NCBI GenBank assembly: GCA_027704905.1 | Contig: CM051013.1 | Span: forward strand, 15,670,254 to 15,734,253 | DNA length: 64,000 bases | From: Muraenolepis orangiensis | Lineage: Eukaryota; Chordata; Actinopteri; Gadiformes; Muraenolepididae | Reading direction: 5' to 3' | Shown: positions 20,365 through 31,410 of the stretch, in pieces | Numbering within the stretch: position 1 is the first letter of the stretch | Layout of the letters: every line of letters begins with the position of its first letter | Program-made: the position numbers and the translations under genes | Notes under the pieces: model-generated | The model's input: the letters and a program-made list of their open reading frames with translations, nothing else | What the model was told of the DNA's origin: nothing | Database searches by the model: none

Positions 20365-20540
20365 TGTCTTTGTAGTATATGTGAGGCAGGCGTCTCCCTC
20401 CCTCCCTCCCTCCCTCCCTCCCTCCCTTGGGGGGGGGGGGGGGGAGAGAGGGAGGGGGGGAGGCAGGGAGGGAGGGAGGGAGGGAAGAAGGAAGAGCCCC
20501 ACCAAACAAACAAACATATTAGAACCCCCCCCCCCCCCCC
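20278..20540. repeat. (TG)n, then (CCCT)n, poly-G and (GGGA)n
   Basis: TG repeat at 20278-20367, then nine or so CCTC units at 20394-20426, a 16-base G run at 20429-20444, and GGGA/GAGG units to about 20485. The CCCT and GGGA halves are complementary. A C run at 20525-20540 follows. Two further CA runs (20750-20805) and a C run at about 20957-20972 lie just to the right. Confidence 0.85.
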
Positions 20541-20974
20541 ACCATGTCATCCTTTCTTCTCTGCCCCTCCCTCCCTCCCTCATTCCCTTCCTCTACCCCC
20601 CACAGCCCCCTTCTCAGTTTACCTGTGCTACACAAATGTCATGTTTGCACAGGTAAATGTATGTGTTCAACAATCTAACTTACACACTCCTGCCCCGGCT
20701 TGCTGTCCCTAGGTTTGGGCCACTTGGGGTGTGTCTCTCACACACAAAGCACACACACACACACACGTACACACACATACAACACACACACACACACACA
20801 CACACGGTGCAAGGTACACATGGACGATGGCTGGGTTCGTGTTGACGTTGTCCTCTAATGTACGGGCGATGACTGAGAGGATTGTTGCTGTGGCCGTTAA
20901 ATGCACTCTCTCACATGATAACATGGAGGGTGTTACATAACTCTATCTCTCTCTCCCCCCCCCCCCCCCCCCAG

Positions 20975-21978
20975 TGCACTCAAAAGTAATTGTTGTTAAT
21001 ATGTAACAGACCAATGCTATTACTATAGTTTTCCGTTTAGTATAGCAGCAATACAGGATGATTGTGTATCTATAGGACGCTATAGGAATATCATTAGTAC
21101 GATACAATACGTCAGGTTAAAACAACAGTAGTGTGTAGTAGTGTGTGGGTATTCTGGAGGCCAAACACACCATATCCAAACAGTGCTAATGAGTTTGAAC
21201 ACACCCTGTACATCAACACCACTGGCACTTTGCTTTACGCTCAGACAAATATGAGCAAGGAGGTCTGGGAGGGAGTCCAATGAGCAGTTACTCAACGCAA
21301 CGTCGGTAAAGACAGAGAGATTCAAATCAAAGAGACATTTCACTTATTTCTTGTTTGAAATCAGATAAGAAATCTCCCAGGAGTGCCGGTGTCAGAGCAG
21401 AGGAAAACCATGACCGGAGATAAGAGGATCAGGACCCTGTTTGAGAGGGAACCCAGAACATCTAGACCTGCATCAGAGATCTCTGATCCATTTTAAGAGA
21501 CTCCGGGACGCATTATAATCGTGGCTTTACTGGAACGGTTTAAGGACAGTAAACAGTAACAGAGCTTTATGGAAAATTCCATTAAACTTAAAGATTCTTC
21601 CAGATAGCATTTAGCATTAAATCACGATTATTGATTGATCATAAATCTATTCATATATCAGTGGTGGCTGGATAAATTATGTTTGGTCTGGTTTTGGCCA
21701 TAAATCTCAAGAAGAGCTAATTAAACATGCTAGCTGTGTCTAATCTATGAGGCCAACATTTATAACTGCATGCATTTACAACTAATCAAATCATGAATCA
21801 TGAATGGAATTTTGATTTGATCTCATTGTCAAATATCAGAGGGGAAAGGGGATTACATGGTTGTAGTCATCTCATGTTTTTGGTCATGTGTACCAAATAT
21901 CACACTCTTTGTGTCCAATGTCAACAACAAGGCCCGCACATTCATCTGCACTGTGTTACGCTGACCTTTACACAACAG
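20975..21978. other. Intergenic, no gene seen
   Basis: AT-moderate unique-looking sequence with no recognised feature. Confidence 0.5.
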
Positions 21979-21979
21979 A

Positions 21980-22203
21980 CATCAAAGCGGTTGCCTCATA
22001 ACCGAAAGGTAGCTGGTTCGATCCCCCGGCTCCTCCTAGCAAAAACTGTCGGTGTCCTTGAGAAAGACACCCTAACTGCTCCTGACGTGCTGGCTGTCTC
22101 CTTGCATGGCTGACTCCGCCGTCGGTGTATGAATGGGTGATGTGAGGCATGACTTGTAAAGCGCTTTGGATAAAAGCGCTATATAAAAGCCAGCATTATT
22201 ATA
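21980..22203 (+). mobile_element. tRNA-derived SINE, copy 1
   Basis: The head looks like a tRNA gene promoter, with a good B box GGTTCGATCCC at 22015-22025. The body contains CTTGAGAAAGACACC, CTTGCATGGC and GTCGGTGTATGAATGGGTGA, and the end carries AAGCGCTTTGGATAAAAGCG then CTATATAA. This layout is that of teleost tRNA-related SINEs with a LINE-derived tail. Copy 2 lies at 27541-27765 in reverse. Confidence 0.75.
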
Positions 22204-22729
22204 TAACATCGCGAGATAAACTTTCTAGCCGGTTTTATTTTCTCAACAGAACTAATGTGTTTCTGGATTGGGTTCTTGATTTAATAACAGCATGATCATG
22301 GGAGGACGCTGGGTGTACATGCTTCTAATAGGGACATGTCCACATTGTGGGCAGTAACAACAAAGGACACAAAAGGGTGAGGGGAGTGCCCATGTCGGAA
22401 GGGTTAAGGATTGGCCCAGGGAGAGGTGAAGTTCATTGTCAACACACACATACTGGGAGTCTGAGAGTACCGAGAGTTGATTCCCAGCACATTGTAAAAA
22501 TATCAGGAAAGGGGGGAAGTGGTCTATCCTGAGGAGAAAAGGGGAGAGGGCCATACGGCATGGCTGTAGTGTTAGGGTCTTGTGCTTACAGAGTCGATAG
22601 AGGAAGGGAGCTCTCTTAAAGGTGCTTAGAGGCTTATTTCATGCGTGTATGTTTTACGTGGTGTGTAGTTCATATTTTCCACGACGGTAGTTCACAACCC
22701 CTTTCTAACAATGCTGCATTAAATGACTG

Positions 22730-23060
22730 CATTAAGATGTTACACCCTGCACTAAGATGTTACACCCTGCACTAAGACGTTACACCCTGCACTAAGACGT
22801 TACACCATGCACTAAGACGTTACACCATGCACTAAGACGTTACACCCTGCACTAAGACGTTACACCATGCACTAAGACGTTACACCATGCACTAAGACGT
22901 TACACCCTGCACTAAGACGTTACACCATGCACTAAGACGTTACACCATGCACTAAGACGTTACACCCCACAAAGTAACGTTACACCCTGCACTAAGGCGT
23001 TACACCATACACTAAGACGTTACACACTAAGACGTTACACTCTGCACTAAGACATGACAA
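22730..23060. repeat. 20-bp minisatellite
   Basis: About 16 units of TACACCCTGCACTAAGACGT. The CCATGC and CCCTGC variants alternate in a fixed three-unit pattern, so 22801-22860 and 22861-22920 are identical 60-base blocks. Edge units are degenerate, and a few at the right are shortened. Confidence 0.95.
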
Positions 23061-23298
23061 GTTGGAAGGATTTTCTCTGGAGCTCATGAACTTGGCATTC
23101 TTGAGGAAACAAGCAAAAAAAAGCAGAAGCTGTATGTTATGTTGGTGATAGCGCTTTCGCGGTCCAAAGTAAGCAAAGAGTTGGGCTCTTGGTGTGCTGG
23201 AAGGAGAACAATAAAGCAGAAACACAATGGAGAGGCCAAACAGTACAACCTCACGGAAGGGAAATACAACCAGCCTGAATCACGATGCTACTTCTAAC

Positions 23299-23299
<1 letters not shown>

Positions 23300-23384
<85 letters not shown>

Positions 23385-23615
23385 TATGTAGAGACAGAGG
23401 GAGACAGAGAGTGAGACATGTAGAGACAGAGTGAGACAGAGAAATACATGTAGCGAGACTGCCAGAGACTGAGACATGTCGAGTCAGAGTGCGACAGAGA
23501 GAGTGAGACATCCAGAGAGACAGGAGGAGAGAGATACATGTAGCGAGACAGCGAGAGAGTGAGACAGAGAGAGACAGAGTAAAACATAGTGAGACATGCG
23601 GAGAGACAGAACCAG
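23300..23615. repeat. (GA)n to (GACA)n compound repeat
   Basis: Pure GA to about 23335, then about 12 units of GACA to 23384, grading into degenerate GAGACA-type sequence to about 23615. Confidence 0.85.
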
Positions 23616-23879
23616 ACCCCAAAACCAAATTAAAAGCTCAGCTTCTGATGTAGAGCCTGAGCTTCCTGCCCACAGATGAGTCACCAATGAGGCCTGGCCT
23701 CCATGCAGCAGAAAGAGCGAGCCATATAACAGCTACCAGAACAGAAGGCCCGGAGACAGAACCCAGGAGACAGAACCCAGAACATACAACACACACGACA
23801 CCCCGTACAAGTGTGCATAAACACATGCATGCTTGCATTCATGCAGATACACACATGCACAAACGTGCACACGCGTGCA

Positions 23880-23880
23880 T

Positions 23881-23943
<63 letters not shown>

Positions 23944-24029
23944 CGTTTTTCATTTACTGTCCTTCCCTCCCTCCTTTACACTCTCCCTTTCGCCTGAGAG
24001 AGATGGAGCAGCAATGTCTCTGCAACACC

Positions 24030-24064
<35 letters not shown>

Positions 24065-24310
24065 TGTCCCCTTCTCCGTCTCTCTTTAAAGCTCTGCCTG
24101 TCAGCTCCTAGATGGAGGGCCAGTGTTCCAGCAGCACCAAAGACCTCTTTGTTTAGAACATTGTTAACTACACAGTTAAACTCTGGGAGCCTTCACGCCT
24201 GTGTGTTTGTGTGTGTGAGTGTGTGTGTGTGTGTGAGAGAGATTGTGCATGCGTGTGGTTTGCGTCTGTGTGTTTGTGTGCAGTTGTGTATGCGCGGTTG
24301 TGTGTGCGCG
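23880..24310. repeat. CA and TG microsatellites
   Basis: CA at 23880-23942 and 24032-24061, then TG-rich sequence on the plus strand at 24200-24310. No gene is seen between them. Confidence 0.8.
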
Positions 24311-24841
24311 CGAGGGCAGGTATGATGGCAGAGGATTGGAATGCAGTGAAATGGGCAGAGGGAGCAGAGGAGACGGGACGGGTAGGAGCTAAGGTCAGAG
24401 AGGAAGAGAGGGAGCTAGGGGGAGGACCGACAGAGAGATAGAGGGAGAGTGGGCCCTGCCATTGCCGAGGCTGATACAATGTTGAAGGCCTGACACAAAA
24501 ACATTTATATATTTTAGTTTAAACTACTGTTGCTGTCTGCTGTGACACCAGGATTTCCTGTCGGGGATAAATCCATGAACCATTGTGTATTATACATATA
24601 TTGCTATTTAGACATTTCAACTGATACTTCAGATACTTCCAATGCGTCACTTCTCCAAAAGCCCTGCCGCTCCTTAATGAACTTTATTAACTTTGACATC
24701 TTGCCCAATGATAACTTCTAAATAGACCAAGGACATTGGGGTTCACACCAAGCAGCAGCCAGGACTGCTTGTTTGTGAAGCCCTGGGGGAAGCAACTAAC
24801 AAGTACTTCCTCTAGCGGCTTACAGGAGGCTCACAATAGAT

Positions 24842-24975
24842 TAACATGCAGTTCATCTAATGGCCTATAGTCAGCTCATGGTAGAGACTAACATGCAGTC
24901 CATCTAGCCCCCTATAGGTGGTTCACGGTAGAGACTAACATGCAGTTCCTCTAGCCCCCTATAGGTGATTGGCTT
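24842..24975. repeat. 47-bp short tandem repeat, about 3 copies
   Basis: TAACATGCAG recurs at 24842, 24889 and 24936, an exact 47-base period, each followed by TCATCTA/TCCTCTA and CCTATAG. Units are 80-90 % alike by eye. Confidence 0.75.
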
Positions 24976-25179
24976 TAGATTGGTTAAAAAGTTATGGAAG
25001 TTGAGGATTAAGTTAAAAAGGATTGAATATTATGGTGGGGTTTTGTTTCTTCTTTCTTGCCCTGAATGTGCCAAACATGGATAATTTCAGCTGCTGGTTG
25101 CAAAATTCTCAAACAATAGCGCTATCCATAGAAGGCAAATCTGAAAAGGTTGTGTGTAAACCAATGGATGACAGACGCC

Positions 25180-25385
25180 ACATAATAGATGATGCTAAAT
25201 GCTAAATAAAATCCATGTTGCTGGTTTTCTCCCATAATAAAATACATGATGCTAAATGGTGAACATCCCCTATTATAAAATATATGATGCCAAATGCTAA
25301 ATGTCTCCTATTGTAAAATACATCATGGTAAATGCTAAATGTACCCTATCATAAAATAGCTGATGCTTAATGCTAAAAGCGTTGT
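25180..25385. repeat. 38-bp degenerate tandem repeat
   Basis: Units of the form TAAAATACATGATGCTAAATG recur at a 38-base spacing (anchors near 25246, 25284, 25322 and 25360), and a diverged unit lies to the left. AT-rich and non-coding. Confidence 0.7.
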
Positions 25386-26047
25386 ATGTGAAAACATACC
25401 AGGCTGGGTTTGGTGTGACCCAGGCCTCGACAAACAAACACACGTCAGCCCCCAATATGACCAGGGCAGACTAGCTGCTGCTATTGTTGCAGAACTCCCT
25501 CTCTGATCCACCCTTCAATCCAGGATATGCCAGCGTGGGCTCATGATGGGATGCACACCAAGAGTAAGCAGGAGTGTTTAAGGGAGGGCGGTCAGCAGGA
25601 GAAAAGTATTTATGGTCTTGAGGAAAGAATGTGTGCTCCTGAAGACTTGTTCTTTTCTCTCTCACAAGGAGCGGCTGAAAGAGAGGTATTCCACCCTGAG
25701 CAAACACGCCCCGCGACCTTTGACCCCCGGGAGGTCAAGCACACTCGACTTCAGAGCGCACGAGAAGAACGGGAAGAGAGGAAAATATTCCCCTCGAGGC
25801 GGACATTCAGATCTTTTGTTGAGACAAACCAGGCTAAATAAAAGTGAAATAGTTTAAAAATAAAACATGTTACATTCAAATCACTACGCTACAAATGGCG
25901 GATCAAATCACTTTAACTGGGACAGTGTCACAAGATCTGAGTGCCACAATCAGAACAAACAATGTAAATAAATAGATCAATGAATGCAATCAAATCAATG
26001 GGCTGTGTGTGGACTTAGATACTTGTGTATACTACATAAGAGTGTGT

Positions 26048-26082
<35 letters not shown>

Positions 26083-26308
26083 CACAGGCACATGTGAGGG
26101 CTCTTGCAGATGTGTGCAATTGTGTGAGTCTAAGTGTCTGTGAGCTTACAAAAGGGTGCGTGCAGGTGTCTTCAAAGGTGTGCAAGATCTCTGCTGTAAA
26201 ACATGAAGGTTACTTAACTGGCGAGCCACCACTGTAACATCTGCACAGTGTCTGGTGATCGTACAAACATTAAGGAAGCATATTTATACATGCGTCTATG
26301 GGCCTGTG

Positions 26309-26360
<52 letters not shown>

Positions 26361-26499
26361 CTTGTTACGCATATGTCTGCTGATTAAACACAAGAGGGTG
26401 GATTTCCTTGTGCAGATAAGTTGCACAACTCTACACTCAGTCATCAACCAATCACCACTGTTCCACTGTGAGACACTATTGAAGGTATAGGAGTATATA
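25386..26499. other. Intergenic, microsatellites only
   Basis: TG at about 26042-26082 and CA at about 26312-26357. The open frames near 25527-25857 have no recognisable content and are not called. Confidence 0.5.
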
Positions 26500-26766
26500 T
26501 ACAGTTGCAAGAAAAAGTAGGTGAACCCTTTGGAATTACCTGGATTTCTGCATAAATTGGTCATAAAATGTGTTCTGACCTTCATCTAAGTCACAACAAT
26601 AGACAAACACAGTCTGCTTAAACTAATACCATACAAACAATTATATGTTTTCATGTTTTTATTGAACACACCAGACTTAGATGAAGATCAGAACACATTT
26701 TATGACCAATTTATGCAGTAATCCAGGCAATTCCAAAGGGTTCACATACTTTTTCTTGCAACTGTA
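26500..26766. mobile_element. Tc1/mariner-like MITE, 267 bp
   Basis: Near-perfect terminal inverted repeats of more than 100 bases: the left end starts CAGTTGCAAGAAAAAGTA and the right end is its reverse complement, ending TTTTTCTTGCAACTG. The arms also share GGATT, CTGCATAAATTGG and TCATAAAATGTGTTCTGA. A TA dinucleotide flanks each end, as expected for Tc1/mariner insertion. No transposase lies between the arms, so the element is non-autonomous. Confidence 0.8.
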
Positions 26767-26972
26767 TTAACTGCTTCCTGGATGTTTGTTAAAGACCATA
26801 TGAATGAATATATATACTACCTATCCGATACATTAAAATAAGTCTCAATTAGACAATGGTGACATTACATGTGCATAAGATTAAGATGGTAAAATTGGAA
26901 TAAGACTGCCATTTCACATGTTTGTAGCTTGTAGGTTTGTGTTTCATTTTCATGTTTGTGCCCATGTATTTT

Positions 26973-26974
<2 letters not shown>

Positions 26975-27023
<49 letters not shown>
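26975..27023. repeat. (TG)n microsatellite
   Basis: About 48 bp of pure TG repeat on the plus strand. Confidence 0.9.
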
Positions 27024-27024
<1 letters not shown>

Positions 27025-27540
27025 GCACTGCATGTCTGACTTGCACGTCCTAGTAGCTGTAATAACAGGTACATGCCCGCTAAGTAGTAGTGGTACTTTC
27101 ACTTGAACATAATGTTTGGGACTTCAAGGATTAAACAAAAGGACTTAAAGCAACATACACACATTTAGGTAGATACATATGGCACATTACATACGGTGAA
27201 GTTAATAATCCACATATCCAGTATTGGGTTAATTGATCAAACCCATCAGATAAAGACGCGGCCGCTAACCTATGTCGGGGCGTGTTGAGGAGCGGCCGCC
27301 ACCACTCATGCAAACAACGGCAAATCAAATAAAGAGGATGCAGGCGGGATCCACTCGTGACAACCCGCTCCTCCACACCAGAGTGAGTTGTGAACTGGGT
27401 GGACTGGTTTAGGCGGACACCAGCTCCTGGTCGGGGCTTTGGGATGAGAGACACCTACCGGACCTGGGTGGAGGAGGCAGGGCCACGGCAAGTTGTGTTT
27501 GAGGAACAACACGTGCATGCAATGCTATGTAATGGTAATT

Positions 27541-27765
27541 GGCTTACAAGTCATGCCTCACATTCACCCAGTCATACACACATTCAACCACCGACGGCGG
27601 AGTCAGCCATGCAAGGTGACAGCCAGCATGACAGGAGCGGTTAGGGTTAGGGTGTCTTGCTCAAGGAAACCTCAACAGTTTTTGCTAGGAGGAGCCGGGG
27701 GATCGAACCAGCAATCTCACTTTTGTGAGGCGACTGCCCTACCTCCTATAGCTATACTGCCGCCT
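27541..27765 (-). mobile_element. tRNA-derived SINE, copy 2 (reverse)
   Basis: The reverse complement shows the B box GGTTCGATCCC, then CGGCTCCTCCTAGCAAAAAC, a diverged CTTGAGCAAGACACC, CTTGCATGGC and the ACTTGTAAGCC end, in the same order as copy 1 at 21980-22203. This copy lacks the GCGCTTTGG tail of copy 1. Confidence 0.75.
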
Positions 27766-27779
27766 ATGTAACTATACTG

Positions 27780-28830
27780 TGAGACAAAAACTGGTACCAA
27801 GAGGGGTTTGGGTACCGATGATGGGTTATAAACGGGACTACACTGCTACTACACTATGGAATGAACATGAACAGGAAGTATGCATGACGTGTAAGATGTA
27901 TGTACAGTTTTTACGTAACAACATGTGGAATCACTGAAGGTCCAATATGACGGTGTTTGGACAGGTGCATGGAGCTAGCGTGGCTTGTTTTTATTGAAGT
28001 ATTATGAGGCTGGGTGGAAAAGACTGTTTGATTTGCTTTGGATGTTTCATCTTTTCCTTTTAATCTGCCAAGAGGACTAGATGGGAAAATAAGGATAGGA
28101 GAGAATAATAAAAAGCAAAGCATAAAACGCAACAATACAAGCGACCAAGGGAGACGAAGAGTAACTTCTTCTCTTCTGGTAAGAACTGGACATCTAGATG
28201 AAACAAGGGCAGAGTTGAGAAAGAGAGGAGAACAATTCAAAAATATAAAAGAAAATGAACCAAACACAAACTAGACACCCCCCCCCCCCCCCCCCTAAAC
28301 AACTTCCGGTAAGTAACTAGACATCTCCACAAGCAACAAGTAATGATAAGCAATCAAAAGAGTTGTGAAAGAGTAGATAATATAATAACCTTTATGATAA
28401 TTATACTCCTTTTTTCACTTGGCAAAGCGAGCAAGGCGGAGACTCCGGTAAGATCTAGATAAAACAAACCACGATAAGGGTTGTGAAAAAGGAAAGGAAC
28501 TGTTTAGAAAAGACACCTAGTGGCCCCAGCTACCAGATACAGTGTTAAAGAGCAGGGGTGTGTAGGGCTGAGACCAGTGCAGTGTGTAAAAGGGAGGGGT
28601 GTCGTACATACAGTCCTGTTATTTCCTCTCTACTGAGCGTGCTCAGTGGAGATAACAGCTGGATGCTTTTACCAGTAACGTGGGAGGCAGAGGGGGGGGA
28701 GGTGTGTTTGATTTTCTCTCCCAAGCCGCTGTTTTGGCAACCAGTAACAACACTATTTTACTGGTTGTTGCCACAACTGTTGATTACTGATAATGGCTCA
28801 TTTCAAGACTAGCCAAGGCCACCTATACGT
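27780..28830. other. Intergenic, no gene seen
   Basis: Contains an 18-base C run at 28278-28295. A purine-rich open frame at 28038-28274 is not recognised and has no supporting context. Confidence 0.5.
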
Positions 28831-28832
28831 GT

Positions 28833-28844
28833 GTATGTGCTTGT

Positions 28845-28894
<50 letters not shown>

Positions 28895-28935
28895 ACTTCC
28901 TCAGGGTTTCCCCTTTGTTTCTATTCCGTGTTTTC

Positions 28936-28994
<59 letters not shown>

Positions 28995-29020
28995 CCACAC
29001 ACAACCACACACACACACAA
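28833..29020. repeat. (TG)n and (CA)n in inverted array
   Basis: TG on the plus strand at about 28847-28892, a 45-base spacer, then CA at 28938-29019 with CCACA interruptions. The two arms can pair. Confidence 0.85.
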
Positions 29021-29485
29021 TTGAAGAAGGAATGCAGGATGTAGTGCTTGGTGCTTTGCGGGGGGAGGGGGGGGGGCGGAGCCTCTCACCTGCGACCTCC
29101 ACCTGCACACCTGAACACCAGCACTTCACTGCCCCCTCCTGCTGGGCTCCGGCACTTCAGGGTGGAACATGTCGAGTAAGGTGAAAGACAAACGAGCGAG
29201 CGGCAACCCAACACAGTTCTAAATCAAACACAAACAACTCAATCATTTGAATAAAAGGACCAACCGAATGCAGTCTCGTCGGCAGATGGAATATTATTTG
29301 AATAAGTTATGCAAATGAGATGCAACAGTCCATATTTTCCACACATGTGTTGGTTGGCACAGAGGTGTCTCTGTCCAGCGCCGCAGCAGTAGAGAGCAGC
29401 CATTGTCTGGGCACAGCTGCATATGGTGGCATGTCATCCGACACCCTATTATGTAATGTCTTGTGCACACATGAGCATGCATAGA

Positions 29486-29487
29486 CA

Positions 29488-29565
<78 letters not shown>

Positions 29566-29578
29566 GTCCTAGGTGAAC

Positions 29579-29607
<29 letters not shown>
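29486..29607. repeat. (CA)n microsatellite, two blocks
   Basis: CA at 29489-29562 and 29579-29607 separated by GCAGTCCTAGGTGAAC. The sequence to 30110 has no recognised feature. Confidence 0.9.
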
Positions 29608-29610
<3 letters not shown>

Positions 29611-30112
29611 GGTAGAGCGTTTTGCAGTCAATCAGTCTATGCAGTTGAACGGTGCTGCATGACAAGGGAACAACAGCCCTCGAACAGCCCTAGAGTAGGC
29701 AGATAATGCTGGCGAACACATTTGCAAAACTGAATGCTGGTAAAAATGGAGGGATCATTGTTCTTTTTCAGATACTACCCACATTGTAATGGTACAAAGC
29801 GGGTTGAAAATATGCAAGTTATTCCTTAAAATGCTCCGAGCCGCCTGCTCGAATAGTATTTCACCATTTTTTCCAACGTACACTTGGGGAAGTTAATGTT
29901 TTTTCCTGCCTCATTTAAGGTCAGTGAGTCAAACTGGTATGTCCGGTTGCCATGGCGACTGCACATGGTTTCAAGGCAGACCGGCGCCGGAATCCGTGAC
30001 TAAATAGTGAGGTCAAATTTACTCTCACGACCTCCTCTCTCCCTCTCGGCCCAGGGCATGCCGCCCCCTACCCTGCCGCGATCCCCGTCAACTGCCTTAC
30101 CCCACTCTCTAA

Positions 30113-30960
30113 CCCGGTGTTAATCTACTAGTCAACCCCCTGACTCCACTCTCTAATCCCGTGTTAAACCACCAGTCAACTCCCTAACCCCACGCTCTAA
30201 CCCGGTGTTAAACCACCTGTCAACTCCCTAACCCCACACTCTAACCCGGTGTTAAACCACCTGTCAACTCCCTAACCCCATGCTCTAACCCGGTGTTAAA
30301 CCACCTGTCAACTCCCTAACCCCACACTCTAACCCGGTGTTAAACCACCTGTCAACTCCCTAACCCCACACTCTAACCCGGTGTTAAACCACCTGTCAAC
30401 TCCCTAACCCCACACTCTAACCCGGTGTTAAACAACCTGTCAACTCCCTAACCCCACACTCTAACCCGGTGTTAAACCACCTGTCAACTCCCTAACCCCA
30501 CACTCTAACCCGGTGTTAAACCACCTGTCAACTCCCTAACCCCACACTCTAACCCGGTGTTAAACAACCTGTCAACTCCCTAACCCCATGCTCTAACCCG
30601 GTGTTAAACAACCTGTCAACTCCCTAACCCCACGCTCTAACCCGGTGTTAAACCACCTGTCAACTCCCTAACCCCACGCTCTAACCCGGTGTTAAACCAC
30701 CTGTCAACTCCCTAACCCCATGCTCTAACCCGGTGTTAAACCACCTGTCAACTCCCTAACCCCATGCTCTAACCCGGTGTTAAACAACCTGTCAACTCCC
30801 TAACCCCATGCTCTAACCCGGTGTTAAACCACCTGTCAACTCCCTAACCCCATGCTCTAACCCGGTGTTAAACCACCTGTCAACTCCCTAACCCCATGCT
30901 CTAACCCGGTGTTAAACCACCAGTCGACTCCCTTACCTCACTTTCTAACTCTGTGGTAAA
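30113..30960. repeat. 44-bp minisatellite
   Basis: About 19 tandem units containing AACCCGGTGTTAAACCACC and TCAACTCCCTAACCCCA. The period is 44 bases (CCCGGT at 30245 and 30289). Units differ mainly at CACACT, CATGCT or CACGCT and at AACCACC or AACAACC. Outer units are degenerate. Two further diverged units lie apart at 31328-31410. Confidence 0.95.
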
Positions 30961-31104
30961 CCACTAGTCAACTCCCCACCGACCTCACTCTGTAACCCTT
31001 TAATGAACACCGTTTCTAACTCTCCAGCTCACTCCCTAACCCTGTGGGTGAACCAAAAGTCACCGCACTCCCAAACGCGTGGTGTACCTACACCGCTGGT
31101 CATC

Positions 31105-31146
31105 AGTGCCAGGTAGCCTGCAGTAGTCTGCAGGCTACCTGGCACT
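31105..31146. other. Perfect 19-bp hairpin
   Basis: The arm AGTGCCAGGTAGCCTGCAG (31105-31123) is exactly complementary to 31128-31146 across a 4-base TAGT loop. No mismatch is present. It lies in the gap between the main 44-bp minisatellite and its detached units. Confidence 0.9.
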
Positions 31147-31410
31147 AAACTGACGACTTCAGCTAAATATTGACATGGTTACGGTTGCTATTTACTGTGT
31201 CCGATAAGGTGAGATGCGTTAAAGGACATTGTGTAAACATTACAGGGCATGGGGTAGATAGCTGTCAGCGAGTGTGACCCATTGCAGTTACAAAGTCCTG
31301 TTCTCTGTCCAGTCTGCTCCCACTGTGACTACCTGACCCACTCTCTAACCCGGTGTTAATCCACTAGTCAACCCCCTGACTCCACCCTCTAATACTGTGT
31401 TAAATCCCCA

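Noticed and set aside
22015..22025. Functional tRNA gene
   Set aside because: The B box is good, but the upstream half does not fold into a complete cloverleaf, and the following sequence is SINE body with a second copy at 27541-27765.
30113..30960. CRISPR-like or interstitial telomere array
   Set aside because: Units are contiguous with no unique spacers, which rules out CRISPR. CCCTAA occurs once per 44 bases rather than in tandem, so it is a minisatellite.
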